Source: a virus
Virus record (IMG/VR): IMGVR_UViG_3300047409_000339
Coordinates: 1 to 25,605 of that record
Length of the DNA stretch: 25,605 nucleotides
Strand: one strand, 5' to 3'
Shown: positions 12,578-22,018 of the stretch, piece after piece
How the letters are laid out: every line of letters starts with the position of its first letter
How positions within the stretch are numbered: position 1 is the first letter of the stretch
The notes under the pieces: generated by a model
The model's database searches: none
What the model was told of the DNA's origin: nothing
What the model saw: only the letters and a program-made list of their open reading frames with translations
Translations under genes and position numbers: made by a program

Positions 12578-13179
12578 GGCGTCGCCCCGAGCGGCGGCAG
12601 CCCGTACTCGGCGCGAAATTCGTTCGTGTGCTTCTCGAGACAGGCCGCCCAGCCCATCAGGGCGACGTAATAATCGTACGCCGTCCGCGCACTGTGGACG
12701 CTGATCATGCCGGGGTCGATCGGGGCGCCGCACTCGGCATACGTCTCGTTGCAGACGGTGCCGAACTGCACGGCCTTGTCGTCCTCGAACGCGACGCCGT
12801 CCCACACATCGCTCCCGTCGCCCGCATCCCCGCACGGCGTCCACACCCACGCCGGATTGTTCGCCGGCCCGTGGACGTCCCAACTCGCGCCCGTGCCCGT
12901 CATCACGTCGATCGTGACCGTGCCGGGGCGCCACACCATGACGTCGCAGGGGATCTTCCCGTTCTGGTCGGTCTTGGTGAGCACGCCCCAATTCCCGCCG
13001 TCCTCGGGATGATCGGCGTTGATCGTCGGCACCATCGTCTCGGTCAGGAGCTTGAGGCGCGCGGGGTCGTTCGCGTCGCCGGGCGGGAAGGCTTCCGGGT
13101 GCGCCGCGCAGATGGCCTCCACGTCGGCGAAGCGGTTCGGGACGAGCGCTTGTGGGGTGGGGGCTGTCGGTTGGGTCAT
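12574..13179 (-). CDS. Hypothetical late protein (201 aa)
   Basis: 201 aa, starting ATG at 13179 overlapping the previous stop (ATGA) and ending in an ATGA with the lipoprotein gene. The central part (about 65-130) is beta-rich with Trp and Gly: GGNWGVLTKTDQNGKIPCDV, then VTIDVMTGTGASWDVHG. Several Cys (about C77, C121, C150, C156, C186) might form disulphides outside the cell. I have the impression of a recurring late-phage protein type, possibly tail-associated or a hydrolase, but cannot name it. Confidence 0.65.
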   Translation of the reverse strand: MTQPTAPTPQALVPNRFADVEAICAAHPEAFPPGDANDPARLKLLTETMVPTINADHPEDGGNWGVLTKTDQNGKIPCDVMVWRPGTVTIDVMTGTGASWDVHGPANNPAWVWTPCGDAGDGSDVWDGVAFEDDKAVQFGTVCNETYAECGAPIDPGMISVHSARTAYDYYVALMGWAACLEKHTNEFRAEYGLPPLGATP

Positions 13180-14537
13180 CGTCTCACGCCTCTCCTCGCG
13201 CGGCTGGTCCGAGCGCGTGCTGCCCGGGCCGCCGCCGGACCGCAGCCATACACATGAATCAGGGGCGCGTCCCCATCGCCGCGCGTCTGCGCGACGAAGA
13301 CGCGGTGCGTGTCTGGGTCGTAGCCCGCGCCCGACAACCGCGGGAGCCACGAGTAGAAATCGCTGCCGAGCGTCCACGCGGCATACGGCACGACGTCCCA
13401 CGGCGCGCGTGTGCCCGCCGCGACGAGCGCGAGCTCCGCGGCGTCATACGCCCAGACGCGCGCGTCGTAGGGGTAGGCGTGATCGCCTTTGGTGGGATTC
13501 ACGGGGTCGTACGCGTAGTACACGCCGGGTTCGCCCGGCACCTCGTGCCCGTCGAGCGCGGGGTCGGGCGTGCCCATGCCGTACGAATAGATCCCCACGC
13601 CGATCACCCCGAAAAACAGCACGGCGCGCGTGCCGACCGGCTGCACGACGCCGCCGATTTGCATGGTGCCGTTGAAGAGGATGTTGGGATTCGGTTCGCC
13701 GGGGCCGATCGTGTAATTGCCGAGGGTCGGATGACTCCCCGGATAGAACAGGAGCGGCGTCGTCGGCACCGGAGACACGCGCCCGATGTCGTCCGGGTCG
13801 AACGCGAACACGCCCGGGCCGAGACTCGTTCGACTCACGATCGGGATGCCAGAGTTGCCCGTGAAACACACGCCACGAAACGCCTCCTGCCACTCCGGCG
13901 CGATGGCGCCCAGGTAGCCGCTGACGTTCCCCGCGTGGACGCTGGCCGTCTCCGTCGCGTCCGTCACGAGCAGTTGCACCGGGCCGACGTATTCCCCACT
14001 CGGCGTCAGGTTCACGCTCCGCGCCCAATGTGAGACCGGTTGATCGCCGTTCGCGTCATAGTGCCGATACACCGTGACGATTAGCCGCTCGTGATGCACA
14101 TGGCAGCCGCCCAGGTTGATCGCCGCGCCATACGCGAGCGCGGCCCAGCTGCCTTCGGTGGGGTCTTGAATCGGCTGGATCTCGGCCGCGCGGTGCAGCT
14201 CGCCCAGTGTGGTCGCGCCCGCGATCGGCGGCGGGATCGAGATCTCGCCGAGGCCGTGGTAGTCCGCGAAGCCCGCGAGGACCAGCGAGTCGTGCGCCGC
14301 GTAATACGCCAGCCCCTTCGGCGGGAAGTCGTAGCGCACCGGATACGCCGGCACGCGGAAGCAGCCCTGATACAGCAAGTCGGTCGGGTAGATCAGCCCC
14401 GCATCGGCGTCGGGCGGGAGCGGCGCCGGTTCGCCACAGCCGGAGGGCGGCACCCACGGGTGCGACGGCTGCGCGCCCGCGTCGTCGTGCGCGTCCCAGG
14501 TCAGCATCCCTCGCAGCATGGCCGGCTTCGAAGGCAT
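13176..14537 (-). CDS. Large late protein, possibly beta-propeller-like (453 aa)
   Basis: 453 aa, rich in Gly, Pro, Tyr and Trp. Recurrent segments with a beta-blade look are seen, for example YAAHDSLVLAGFADYHG, HERLIVTVYRHYD, RAVLFFGVIGVGIYSYG, and DTHRVFVAQTRGDGDAPLIHVYG near the end; a spread of such strands is what a beta-propeller or similar binding protein shows. The C-terminus is Ala/Arg-rich. There is no signal peptide. In the operon it comes after the tail fibre, so receptor binding or another particle-surface role is likely. No family can be named. Confidence 0.65.
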   Translation of the reverse strand: MPSKPAMLRGMLTWDAHDDAGAQPSHPWVPPSGCGEPAPLPPDADAGLIYPTDLLYQGCFRVPAYPVRYDFPPKGLAYYAAHDSLVLAGFADYHGLGEISIPPPIAGATTLGELHRAAEIQPIQDPTEGSWAALAYGAAINLGGCHVHHERLIVTVYRHYDANGDQPVSHWARSVNLTPSGEYVGPVQLLVTDATETASVHAGNVSGYLGAIAPEWQEAFRGVCFTGNSGIPIVSRTSLGPGVFAFDPDDIGRVSPVPTTPLLFYPGSHPTLGNYTIGPGEPNPNILFNGTMQIGGVVQPVGTRAVLFFGVIGVGIYSYGMGTPDPALDGHEVPGEPGVYYAYDPVNPTKGDHAYPYDARVWAYDAAELALVAAGTRAPWDVVPYAAWTLGSDFYSWLPRLSGAGYDPDTHRVFVAQTRGDGDAPLIHVYGCGPAAARAARARTSRARRGVRR

Positions 14538-14546
14538 AAGTTCCTT

Positions 14547-14759
14547 TCAGTCGGGGACGGTGATCGTCAACGTGTCGTCGTCGAGGCTGAACGTCGGCGT
14601 CTGCGGGTCGAGGCCGAGCTCGGTCAAGGCCGTCGTTTGTTTGTGATGAGCCGTGGCGAGGGCCGCGCGGGCCTGCCCCGCGAGGACTTCGCAGCGCTGC
14701 GTGTCACTACAGAGCGCGCGGAGTTTCCAATACGTGGGGGCGTCGAGCGTGCGCGTCAT
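14547..14759 (-). CDS. Small late protein (70 aa)
   Basis: 70 aa. ATG overlaps the previous stop (ATGA). The N-terminal part is helical (YWKLRALCSDTQRCEVLAG) and the C-terminus is a short beta segment (TFSLDDDTLTITVPD). It could be a coiled-coil-containing accessory tail protein. Not recognised. Confidence 0.6.
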   Translation of the reverse strand: MTRTLDAPTYWKLRALCSDTQRCEVLAGQARAALATAHHKQTTALTELGLDPQTPTFSLDDDTLTITVPD

Positions 14760-15091
14760 CCGGTCACGCCGGCCAGTTTGTTCCAGTCGGTCATCAACTG
14801 ACTTTCCATGTCCGGATCGCCCGAGGCCGTCACCGTCGCGCCGACCTCGAAGTTGTAGGACGTCTCGAAGTTGAAGACGTTGGGTCGGTTCACGAACGAC
14901 GGCGCGAGCTGCTGTGCCGTCTGCAGAGGATTACTGTTCACGCGATTGGCGTACGCCACGCGTTCGGCGTGATACAGCGTCGATGGGTCTTCCTCGAGGA
15001 CTTCCCAGGCGATCCGGGTGACCGCATTTTGGAGCCGTTTATGAAACTGCGGATCGGCGGCAAGAGCTTGCTGCGTGAAGGCGTCATTCAT
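14756..15091 (-). CDS. Hypothetical late protein (111 aa)
   Basis: 111 aa with an AAAGGATG ribosome binding site before the ATG at 15091. The first half is helical (FHKRLQNAVTRIAWEVLEED and YANRVNSNPLQTAQQL), the second beta-like (VFNFETSYNFEVGATVTASGD). No domain recognised. It lies between the S74 fibre and a coupled small gene, in a region of tail accessories. Confidence 0.65.
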   Translation of the reverse strand: MNDAFTQQALAADPQFHKRLQNAVTRIAWEVLEEDPSTLYHAERVAYANRVNSNPLQTAQQLAPSFVNRPNVFNFETSYNFEVGATVTASGDPDMESQLMTDWNKLAGVTG

Positions 15092-15097
15092 CGCGGG

Positions 15098-16096
15098 TCA
15101 TCCTTTCAGGGTCGCGAGTTCGGCGCGGAGGGCGGCGAGCTCGGCGTCGTGGTGCTGCCATCCGGCGATCAGGTCGGGCACGAATTTGCTGTAGTCGGTC
15201 ATCCAGGGTAGCGCCAGGGTGCCGCTGTCGGTGCGATCGTCGGTCCCTTTCGAGACGGCCCGTGGATAGAGCGCGTGTGCCTCTTGCGCGAAGATACCCC
15301 GGTCGCGGATGCCGTCGGCCTTCCACGTGAAGTCATGCACGACCAGGGCGCGGAGTGCCGTCAGATCGACCGCGCGCCCGCCATCGTCTTTCAGCCGCGC
15401 ATCCGACGCCGTGTTATACGCGACGGTGGTGGCGCTCATCTGTTGAATCGTCCCGGCCGTGCCGAGCGCACTGTTGACGAACATGACGAAGTATCCCGCG
15501 TTGGCGGTGTAGAGATTTTGAATCACGAAGCCGTTGCGGACGCTCGCATCCCAGACCATGAAGACTTGCGCGTTCCCGCCATTCGTCGGCGTGTTGATCA
15601 CCACTTCCCCGGTGCCCAGGATTCGCGCCCGTTCCGCGTTGTTCGTATAGAACCGGAGCGGGGCGGCCGCCGAGGTCGCGAGTGAGAGGCCATTGGCGCC
15701 GACACCGAGGAGCGCGGAACCGTTCGGCATGTTGTAGCCGGACGGGGTGTAGGTGGACGAGAAGGCCGAGAGGACCGTGAGAAACGGGCTCGTATCGGTG
15801 CCGAGGAGTAGTTGGGCGGCGTTGCCCGTACCGGCGACCGTGTTCATGATTTGAATGGTATTGGTGCCGGCGCCCGACGCGACGAACGCATGGGTCCCGA
15901 GGCCGCTGACGGACAACAGACCCGCGATGACCTGATTGCCGGTGAAGCTGTTCCCGCCCGCGAGTTGCGCGACCTTGGCGAGCGCGCCGTCAATCTCGTT
16001 GTAAATCGAGGTCTTCACCGCGTTGTTGATCACGGTGCCGGTCGTCCCGGTGCCGTCGTCGTCGATCCAATTTGTGCGAACGATGGTGACGGCCAT
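15098..16096 (-). CDS. Tail fibre with S74 chaperone domain
   Basis: 332 aa, start sharing one base with the hub stop (TAATG). The N-terminal and central parts are beta-rich and Gly/Ala/Thr-rich, as in trimeric fibres. From about 228 the sequence TASDARLKDDGG matches the self-cleaving intramolecular chaperone (peptidase S74): the cut is before S231, with D232 and RGIFAQEAHALYP (266-278) and DYSKFVPDLIAGWQ (301-314) following. In the family the C-terminal piece helps fold the trimer and is then released. It most likely binds the host receptor. Confident. Confidence 0.88.
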   Translation of the reverse strand: MAVTIVRTNWIDDDGTGTTGTVINNAVKTSIYNEIDGALAKVAQLAGGNSFTGNQVIAGLLSVSGLGTHAFVASGAGTNTIQIMNTVAGTGNAAQLLLGTDTSPFLTVLSAFSSTYTPSGYNMPNGSALLGVGANGLSLATSAAAPLRFYTNNAERARILGTGEVVINTPTNGGNAQVFMVWDASVRNGFVIQNLYTANAGYFVMFVNSALGTAGTIQQMSATTVAYNTASDARLKDDGGRAVDLTALRALVVHDFTWKADGIRDRGIFAQEAHALYPRAVSKGTDDRTDSGTLALPWMTDYSKFVPDLIAGWQHHDAELAALRAELATLKG

Positions 16097-19000
16097 TAGA
16101 GCGCCCCTTGTCGCAAGAGTCGGAGCATTTCCTCCGCAGAGAAGCGGAGGCTCGAGGCTTCGACCGTGTAGGTCGGATTGAGGTGCGGCACGTTGAAGCG
16201 CGCCACACTCACGCGTTGGATCCGAAAGTCGCCGCGCAGATTGATCGGCGGGCCGAGATTGACCGTGACCATCGCGCCCGCCTGGGTATTGATGTCCCGA
16301 CACACGTAGGACACGGTAATCACGCCGACCTTCCCCTCGCTATCGAGCGCGCCGAGTAAATCGAGACGCGCCTGACAGCGGGCGACGCCTTCGGTGTAGG
16401 ACAGGCGGCCGTCTTGGATCTCGTCTTCGATGATGCCGTCGCTGCCGGGGAGCTGCGCGCGCACCGCGGCCTGGGCGTCGAGGTCGTCGACCTGCACGAA
16501 CACATTCACCGGGTCGCCTTTGAGAATCGGATACTTGATCACACCGACGCCATTGGCCGGAATCCCCGTCAGCATCGCGGCGGCGACCACGGTCGTGTTC
16601 CACGTGATCGTCGCGGTGATCGCGCCCGGCCCGCTCGGGGGAATGCCCAGCAAGGCGTTGCCGCTGATGCCGGTATAGCGGATGTTTTGCGAGCCGACGA
16701 TCGCCCAGCCGCCCGTCGGCCGAAACGCCGCGACGGTCGCGCACGGCAGCGTCGGTGATCCGGCCAGCACGTTCCCGGTGGGTTGTTGTAACAGCGAGGT
16801 GTCGCTGGTCGGGGCGTTCGCGCCGAGGGCCGCGTCGGCGACGACGTCGAGATACGTCGTCGTCGTGTTGTCGGCGAAGGTGACAAGCGCTTGGAGCTGA
16901 CTCACGTTCGCCTTCGTGCGGTAGAGCACACGCGCGATCACCGACGCGGCGCCGAGGGGAATCGCGCTCAGTTGCACTTGCGCGGCTTGCGCGGTGCCGA
17001 CGGTGAGCGCGGCGGCACCCAGGCTCGCATCGGGCACGGTGTCGAGAAAGTCGGTCGTGGTGTTGTCGCCGATCGTCGCGACGAGCTTCAGCGTGCCGCC
17101 GCCGGTATTCGCGGGCGTGCGATAGATTTTGCGCGCGGTCACCAAGGCATTCCCGAGCGGCAGCTTCGAGAGCGGAATTTGTCGGAGGACCGCGCCGTTG
17201 ACCGTCGGCGGGGCGGCGCCGAGGCTCGCGTTCGGCGTCGTGTCGGTGTACGTGCGTGTCGTGTTGTCTTGAATGACCGCGACGAGGCGCAAGCCGGCGC
17301 CGGCCGATCGGCGATAGAGCACGCGCCAGCCGCCGGCCCCATTCGCACCGGGGATCGTCGGAATGCCCGAGACGTGCACGGATTGATTGCCCCCGGTGGT
17401 CGTGTTCGACGCGGGAGGCCACGGGCCCCGGTTCGCATTGGGCATCGTGTCGGTGTAACTCGTCGTGGTGTTGTCGTTGAGGGTCGCGACGAGGCCCCAC
17501 GTGCCCGCGCTGTACCGATAGAGCTTGCGCGCGATGACGCCCGCGCCACTCGCGGCGGTCTGAATGCCTGAGAGATGCACCGTCGCCGCGAGTGTGCCGT
17601 TGACCGTCGGCGGCGCTGCTCCAAGACTGGCGTTCGCCGTCGAGTCGGTGTAGGTCGTCGTCGTGTTGTCCGCGATGGTCGCCAGCAGGCGCAAGCCCGC
17701 GCCGCCCGACTGGCGATAGAGCTTGCGCGCGGTGACAGAGCTATCGCCACTCGTCGGGAGATTCACGAGGTTCACGGTGTTGGCCGCGGGCCCGTGTCCC
17801 GGTCCGGGATAGAAACTGCTCGCGGGCATCCCGGCGACTTCGATCGTGACCGGCGAGGTCGACACCGACACCGATTGGAGCAAGGCCCACGGGCCGCCGT
17901 TGACGCTGACATAGAGTCTGGCCCCCGTGGCGCCGCCGACCACCGACGGCACCGTGACCGTGCGGCGGCAACAATTCGGCGCCCCCGAGAGCGCGGGTTG
18001 GATGGTTTGCGCGCCGGATGCGGGCCCCATGGGTGACTCGTCCACCCAGGTGCTTGGTTGGTTGGAATAGGTTTGGGCGTAGGACACGGTATCGCCCACC
18101 CGCCCGCTGTTGGCACCGGGCGAGGCGTTGCCTTGCGTCGGGTACTGCTGGCAGATCGGCCCGGTGCCCGGTGGTGAACAGGGCGGGCCGTTCGCGCCGG
18201 ACGTCGCGACCGGGCCGAGCGGCCCGGGTGTCGTTTCGCCCCCGCTCCGGACGAACGTACAGGCGTACGCGTGACTGCCGGTATCGACCGCGCCACCCGC
18301 GGCATACGAGCCCGCATTGGGCGCCGAGGCCGGCGGCGCGACGATCCCGGTCGTGACCGTTGCGCTCCAGGGGCTCGAGTCCGTCTCGCCTTCAGGCCGG
18401 ACGAACGTCGAGACATAGTTGTGTGGCCCGGGCTCCGGGCCGGGTCCGACCGACACCGATCCGGGATTGGGGGCGTTGGTCGGGGCGAGGATCCCGCCCG
18501 TGGTGATCTGTCCGCCAATCGGGCCCGGCGGCGTTTGGTCGCTCGACGCCGCCCAGAACGTGACGGCGTAGTCGTGCGCGCCGGGATCCGGACCAGGACC
18601 CGGATTCACGGCATCGGGATTGGGCCCGGTCGTTGGCGCCGGTAAGAGGTCCGTGCTCGCCGCCACCCGCGGGCCCGGTGTCGTTTCTCCGGTGCTGATC
18701 ACAAACGACACCGCGTAATCGTGCACGCCTTGATCGGGACCCGGGCCGGGACCAGCCGCGCCCGCCGTCGGCGCGGTCGAGGGCGCCAAAAAGACCCCGA
18801 CCGGCACCGTCAGCCGCGGCCCGACAACCGACTCCCCATTCACCGTCTTGAACGTGACCGCGTAGTCGTGCGATCCGACGTCCACGCCCGCCCCTGGGAG
18901 CAAGGACGGATTCGGCGCGCCCGTCGGTGCGGCTCCTGGTCCGACCAACGACCCGCCTCCGCCCGCATCGAGGCCGCCGTAGGTGACGCGCTGTTGCCCC

Positions 19001-19896
19001 ACGAGCACCCGGCCGCCCGTCGACGGATACCAGGCGGCCGTCTCCACGGGGAGCAACGTCTCGCCGGGCCCGATCTGGTCGAGCGCATTGGAGCCGCCGA
19101 AGTTGCCGAGGATGCGCGTCGCGACTTGCGAGAGGTCGCGCGTCCAGTGGATCGTGTGCAGGGTCGGATGGACCGCGTTCACGATCGTCGGCGGCGTGAT
19201 CGCCGTGTTCTCGTAGAACAGATGGACCACTTTACTGAAGTCACAGAGGAAGTCACCGCCGACCCGCTTGGCGAGTTGCGCGAACGCGCTCGACAGGTTC
19301 TGCTCCGTGAAGGTGATCTGGTCAAGGACCTCGGCCCCGATGTCGGTCTCGACGCGCAGCGAGTAGCCCGGGGCAAACGTCAGCAAGCTGGCGGCGATCG
19401 CAGCCACCGACGCGTTCGTGTAGTTACCCGACACCTTGCGGTTATCGAGACCCCACGTGTAGTCGATGCACGCGACGTCGTACAACATATTCCGCGCCAC
19501 GGGCTTGCGGGCGTAGCGATGCACCGTACTCAGGATCGTGCCCCCGAATTCCCGCCGCAGGTTATTGGTCGATCCGAGCGTGACGATGACGTCGGCGCCC
19601 TCGACGGGCACCCACCCATACGCCGTGAATGCCAGCGTGACCGGCGTGTTGTTGATGGCATCGGACTTCGTTAGCGACGCGGCGATCACGCCTTCATCGA
19701 GGGGATGCGTCCGCCAGCCCCGTTGAATCCCGCCCACACTGATGAACGGATGCGACGACGTGTAGTTGGACCGCGTGGCCCCGGCGCGTGCGACATTCGC
19801 GAGCGCGTACAGGGGCACCTTGGCGCCGAGCAACACCGGATAGCCCGAGCGCGTCACGCCCGACCGCGCGATGCCGGCGATGGCCTTCGTCAGCAT
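16096..19896 (-). CDS. Tail hub / baseplate protein with two tandem-repeat insertions
   Basis: 1266 aa. Residues about 1-310 look like a tail hub domain (ring around the tail tip, gpD/gp27-like layout, FISVGGIQRGW and RYARKPVARNMLYDV). Next come five copies of a unit of about 49-50 aa centred on HDYAVTF (343, 392, 441, 492, 542), then a divergent sixth near 601, then five copies of a unit of about 63-69 aa with ARKLYR (723, 789, 858, 921, 988) and DNTTT (743, 808, 877, 944, 1009). The hub fold seems to resume at about 1125-1266 (DPVNVFVQVDDLDAQ). The repeats resemble fibronectin-like sheets and may extend toward the host surface. The order after the tape measure gene supports a hub. The repeats are also seen in the DNA at 16.8-18.9 kb. 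Confidence 0.8.
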   Translation of the reverse strand: MLTKAIAGIARSGVTRSGYPVLLGAKVPLYALANVARAGATRSNYTSSHPFISVGGIQRGWRTHPLDEGVIAASLTKSDAINNTPVTLAFTAYGWVPVEGADVIVTLGSTNNLRREFGGTILSTVHRYARKPVARNMLYDVACIDYTWGLDNRKVSGNYTNASVAAIAASLLTFAPGYSLRVETDIGAEVLDQITFTEQNLSSAFAQLAKRVGGDFLCDFSKVVHLFYENTAITPPTIVNAVHPTLHTIHWTRDLSQVATRILGNFGGSNALDQIGPGETLLPVETAAWYPSTGGRVLVGQQRVTYGGLDAGGGGSLVGPGAAPTGAPNPSLLPGAGVDVGSHDYAVTFKTVNGESVVGPRLTVPVGVFLAPSTAPTAGAAGPGPGPDQGVHDYAVSFVISTGETTPGPRVAASTDLLPAPTTGPNPDAVNPGPGPDPGAHDYAVTFWAASSDQTPPGPIGGQITTGGILAPTNAPNPGSVSVGPGPEPGPHNYVSTFVRPEGETDSSPWSATVTTGIVAPPASAPNAGSYAAGGAVDTGSHAYACTFVRSGGETTPGPLGPVATSGANGPPCSPPGTGPICQQYPTQGNASPGANSGRVGDTVSYAQTYSNQPSTWVDESPMGPASGAQTIQPALSGAPNCCRRTVTVPSVVGGATGARLYVSVNGGPWALLQSVSVSTSPVTIEVAGMPASSFYPGPGHGPAANTVNLVNLPTSGDSSVTARKLYRQSGGAGLRLLATIADNTTTTYTDSTANASLGAAPPTVNGTLAATVHLSGIQTAASGAGVIARKLYRYSAGTWGLVATLNDNTTTSYTDTMPNANRGPWPPASNTTTGGNQSVHVSGIPTIPGANGAGGWRVLYRRSAGAGLRLVAVIQDNTTRTYTDTTPNASLGAAPPTVNGAVLRQIPLSKLPLGNALVTARKIYRTPANTGGGTLKLVATIGDNTTTDFLDTVPDASLGAAALTVGTAQAAQVQLSAIPLGAASVIARVLYRTKANVSQLQALVTFADNTTTTYLDVVADAALGANAPTSDTSLLQQPTGNVLAGSPTLPCATVAAFRPTGGWAIVGSQNIRYTGISGNALLGIPPSGPGAITATITWNTTVVAAAMLTGIPANGVGVIKYPILKGDPVNVFVQVDDLDAQAAVRAQLPGSDGIIEDEIQDGRLSYTEGVARCQARLDLLGALDSEGKVGVITVSYVCRDINTQAGAMVTVNLGPPINLRGDFRIQRVSVARFNVPHLNPTYTVEASSLRFSAEEMLRLLRQGAL
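16840..17760 (-). repeat. About 200-bp coding repeats in the hub gene
   Basis: Five tandem, diverged units of roughly 63-69 codons encode ARKLYR...DNTTT...TPNASLGAAPPTVN. Nucleotide similarity is visible, for example GTTGTCGTTGAGG/GTTGTCCGCGA type sections near each DNTTT copy. They are in frame, so they could expand or contract by recombination. Confidence 0.7.
18240..18900 (-). repeat. About 150-bp coding repeats in the hub gene
   Basis: Five tandem units of about 49-50 codons encode a Gly/Pro-rich linker (PGPGPDPG-like) followed by HDYAVTF and a TPGP turn. They are distinct from the longer repeats to the left. All are in frame with the hub gene. Confidence 0.7.
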
Positions 19897-19900
19897 TCGG

Positions 19901-22015
19901 TCACGTCCCGTACGGCAAGCGCACGCCTTGCCCGCGCATCAAGCCGACCTGGGCGTCGGCCACCGCGCGCGCGATCGCTTCGGGGGACCCGAGCGGCTGG
20001 GTGATGTAGAACACCTGAGTCATGCCGCCCCCGCCCATCCGGCCGCCCGGGATCACGTCGCTCCCGCTCGGCAGGTTGACGAGCTCAGGCCCGCGTTCCC
20101 CGACAATCGCCAGGCCCCCCGAGAAGTTACTGACCCCGCCGGCAAATTGCGGGAAACTCGACCGGCCCGCGTAGAGCTCGTCGAAGTTCTTCGGGATTTC
20201 CCCGTGCGGCCCGATCGGCACCCGCACGCCCGACGGGGAAGTGATGTAGTTCTGGCCGAAGAGCGTCTCGTTGGTCGAGCCCGGGAGCTTCGCGCCGCCC
20301 TGGTAGGTTTGCATGGCCGCGCCGATGGCCGCGCCCGCCTCCTGGGCCTTCGCCGTCACGTGGTCCAGCGTCCGGGTGGCCGTGTCATCGAGTTGCGCGG
20401 CCTTGCTCGCCGTGAGTTCGTACACGCTATTCGCGAACTGCGTCACCTGTTCCGCAGTCGCGCCCGTTTTCTGAAACGCGGCGATCTGATCGTCGGCGGC
20501 TTGCCAGAGTTTCAGATTCTCGTAGGTGTAGCGGTCCATCGACTGGCGCATCCGGTCATCGTTGACCTGCTTATCGATCGCGATGAGTTGCGTCGCCGCT
20601 TTGCCCTCGTTCGTCAAGCGGAGTTGGGATTGCTCGTTCTCCGTCTTACTCAACCCAAACTCGTTCACGTCGGCCTGGCGGTATCGATCCCCCTCGACCT
20701 TCATGACGAGCTTGATCGTCTCGGTGTAGTCCTTCATCGAGGCCGCGACCGCTTTCACTTGGGCATCCGTCAGGCCGAACGCGGTGGCCAGCTTTTGCTG
20801 AGACACGCCCGCGTCGAGGTACCACTTGACGGCTTCGACCACTTCGCCGTTGATCGTGTTGAGTGTGCCCTGCCACCCTTTGCCCGCGCTATCGAGTTCG
20901 ATCATCGCCTCGGCGATCGCCTTGCTCGAGGCGCCCCAGGCGTCCGACTTCTCGATGATGGCGTCGAGATCCTTCGGCACGCTCGGCGGGAGGATCTGCC
21001 CCCACATGTTGGCAATGGGCGGGCCGACCTTCGGGAGATCCTCGAGCGCCGCTTTGTACTCTCGCCATTTGCTCGTGCTTAATGTCAGCACATCGGCGAT
21101 CGCCTCGCCGATGTTGTTCTTCACGCTCTGGTAGAAGCGGCCCGCGGCATCTCCCGCCGCATCGAGGGCGTCGACCGTCCCCTTGCTCATGCCCGCCGCG
21201 CTGTTCTTGACGCCATCGAAGCCGGCTTTGATGGCGGGTAACACGTCGGCGAAGCCTTTGCCCATCAACTGGGTGCCGAGCGCGACCCGCTTGTCGTCAT
21301 CGTCGACCTGTTTCAGCGCCTCACTGATGGCGTAAAACTTCTCCTCGGGTGACATCCGTTTGATGTCGTCAAAGGCGAGCCCGAGTTGCGCGAGCGCGCC
21401 GGCGGTCCCTGAGGACCCTTCCCCGATGTTCTTCTGTAAGCGGTTCATCGCGTTAGCCATCGAGTCGAGACTTACCCCGGCGTCGGCGCCCACGACCCGC
21501 AACCGCTGCAACGTCTCTACGCTGATCCCCGTCCGGTCCTGTAAATTTTCGAGTTGATCGGCATCGTTGAACACTTCCTTGCCGAACTGGATGACTTGAT
21601 CGATGACCCGCTGCAACGACAAGGCGCCGAAGGTGCCCGAGAGCGTCGAGAGGGCCGAGTTCCAGAGCCCGGTGTTGTCGGCGGTCTCTTTCGTGGCGCC
21701 CGCGAGTTTCTGCATGTCGGCCGGCACGGTCTGTCCCATCAGGCGTAATTTTTCGGCGCCTTCCGCCGCGATCGCCGACATGCGGGCCAGCTCCTTCTCG
21801 GTCAGGACCGCGGCGCCGCCGACGTCTTCGACGGCTTTGGTGGCGAGCACGGCTTGCTGGACGATCTTTTGTCCGGAGATCGAATCCGCCATCCGATTGA
21901 GCGCGCTCTCCGTCTTGCTGGCGCCCGTCTCGAAGCCCTTCAACGACGCTTCCGCCTGCGCGCACGCATTCGTGAACGCGGTAAAGTCGGCGTTGAAGAC
22001 GCCTTGCAGGGGCAT
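19901..22015 (-). CDS. Tail tape measure protein
   Basis: 704 aa, by far the largest helical protein in the window and located between the tail chaperone and hub genes, the standard place. It contains long helical and Ala/Gln/Lys-rich segments (ALNRMADSISGQKIVQQAV), hydrophobic Gly/Ala stretches, and a C-terminal Gly-rich part (FAGGVSNFSGGLAIVGERGPE, partial quote) that recurs near the end of many tape measure proteins. It sets tail length; by the known rule of about 0.15 nm per residue the tail would be roughly 105 nm, an estimate only. The ATG at 22015 lies four bases after the frameshift-product stop. Confidence 0.9.
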   Translation of the reverse strand: MPLQGVFNADFTAFTNACAQAEASLKGFETGASKTESALNRMADSISGQKIVQQAVLATKAVEDVGGAAVLTEKELARMSAIAAEGAEKLRLMGQTVPADMQKLAGATKETADNTGLWNSALSTLSGTFGALSLQRVIDQVIQFGKEVFNDADQLENLQDRTGISVETLQRLRVVGADAGVSLDSMANAMNRLQKNIGEGSSGTAGALAQLGLAFDDIKRMSPEEKFYAISEALKQVDDDDKRVALGTQLMGKGFADVLPAIKAGFDGVKNSAAGMSKGTVDALDAAGDAAGRFYQSVKNNIGEAIADVLTLSTSKWREYKAALEDLPKVGPPIANMWGQILPPSVPKDLDAIIEKSDAWGASSKAIAEAMIELDSAGKGWQGTLNTINGEVVEAVKWYLDAGVSQQKLATAFGLTDAQVKAVAASMKDYTETIKLVMKVEGDRYRQADVNEFGLSKTENEQSQLRLTNEGKAATQLIAIDKQVNDDRMRQSMDRYTYENLKLWQAADDQIAAFQKTGATAEQVTQFANSVYELTASKAAQLDDTATRTLDHVTAKAQEAGAAIGAAMQTYQGGAKLPGSTNETLFGQNYITSPSGVRVPIGPHGEIPKNFDELYAGRSSFPQFAGGVSNFSGGLAIVGERGPELVNLPSGSDVIPGGRMGGGGMTQVFYITQPLGSPEAIARAVADAQVGLMRGQGVRLPYGT

Positions 22016-22018
22016 GGC

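Noticed and set aside
16840-18900. CRISPR array or satellite suggested by regular repeats
   Set aside because: The repeats are diverged, in frame, and encode protein domains within one gene; there is no identical short repeat with unique spacers.
18721-21082. Plus-strand frames (317 and 403 aa) over the hub and tape measure genes
   Set aside because: Both are shadows of confidently assigned structural genes on the other strand.
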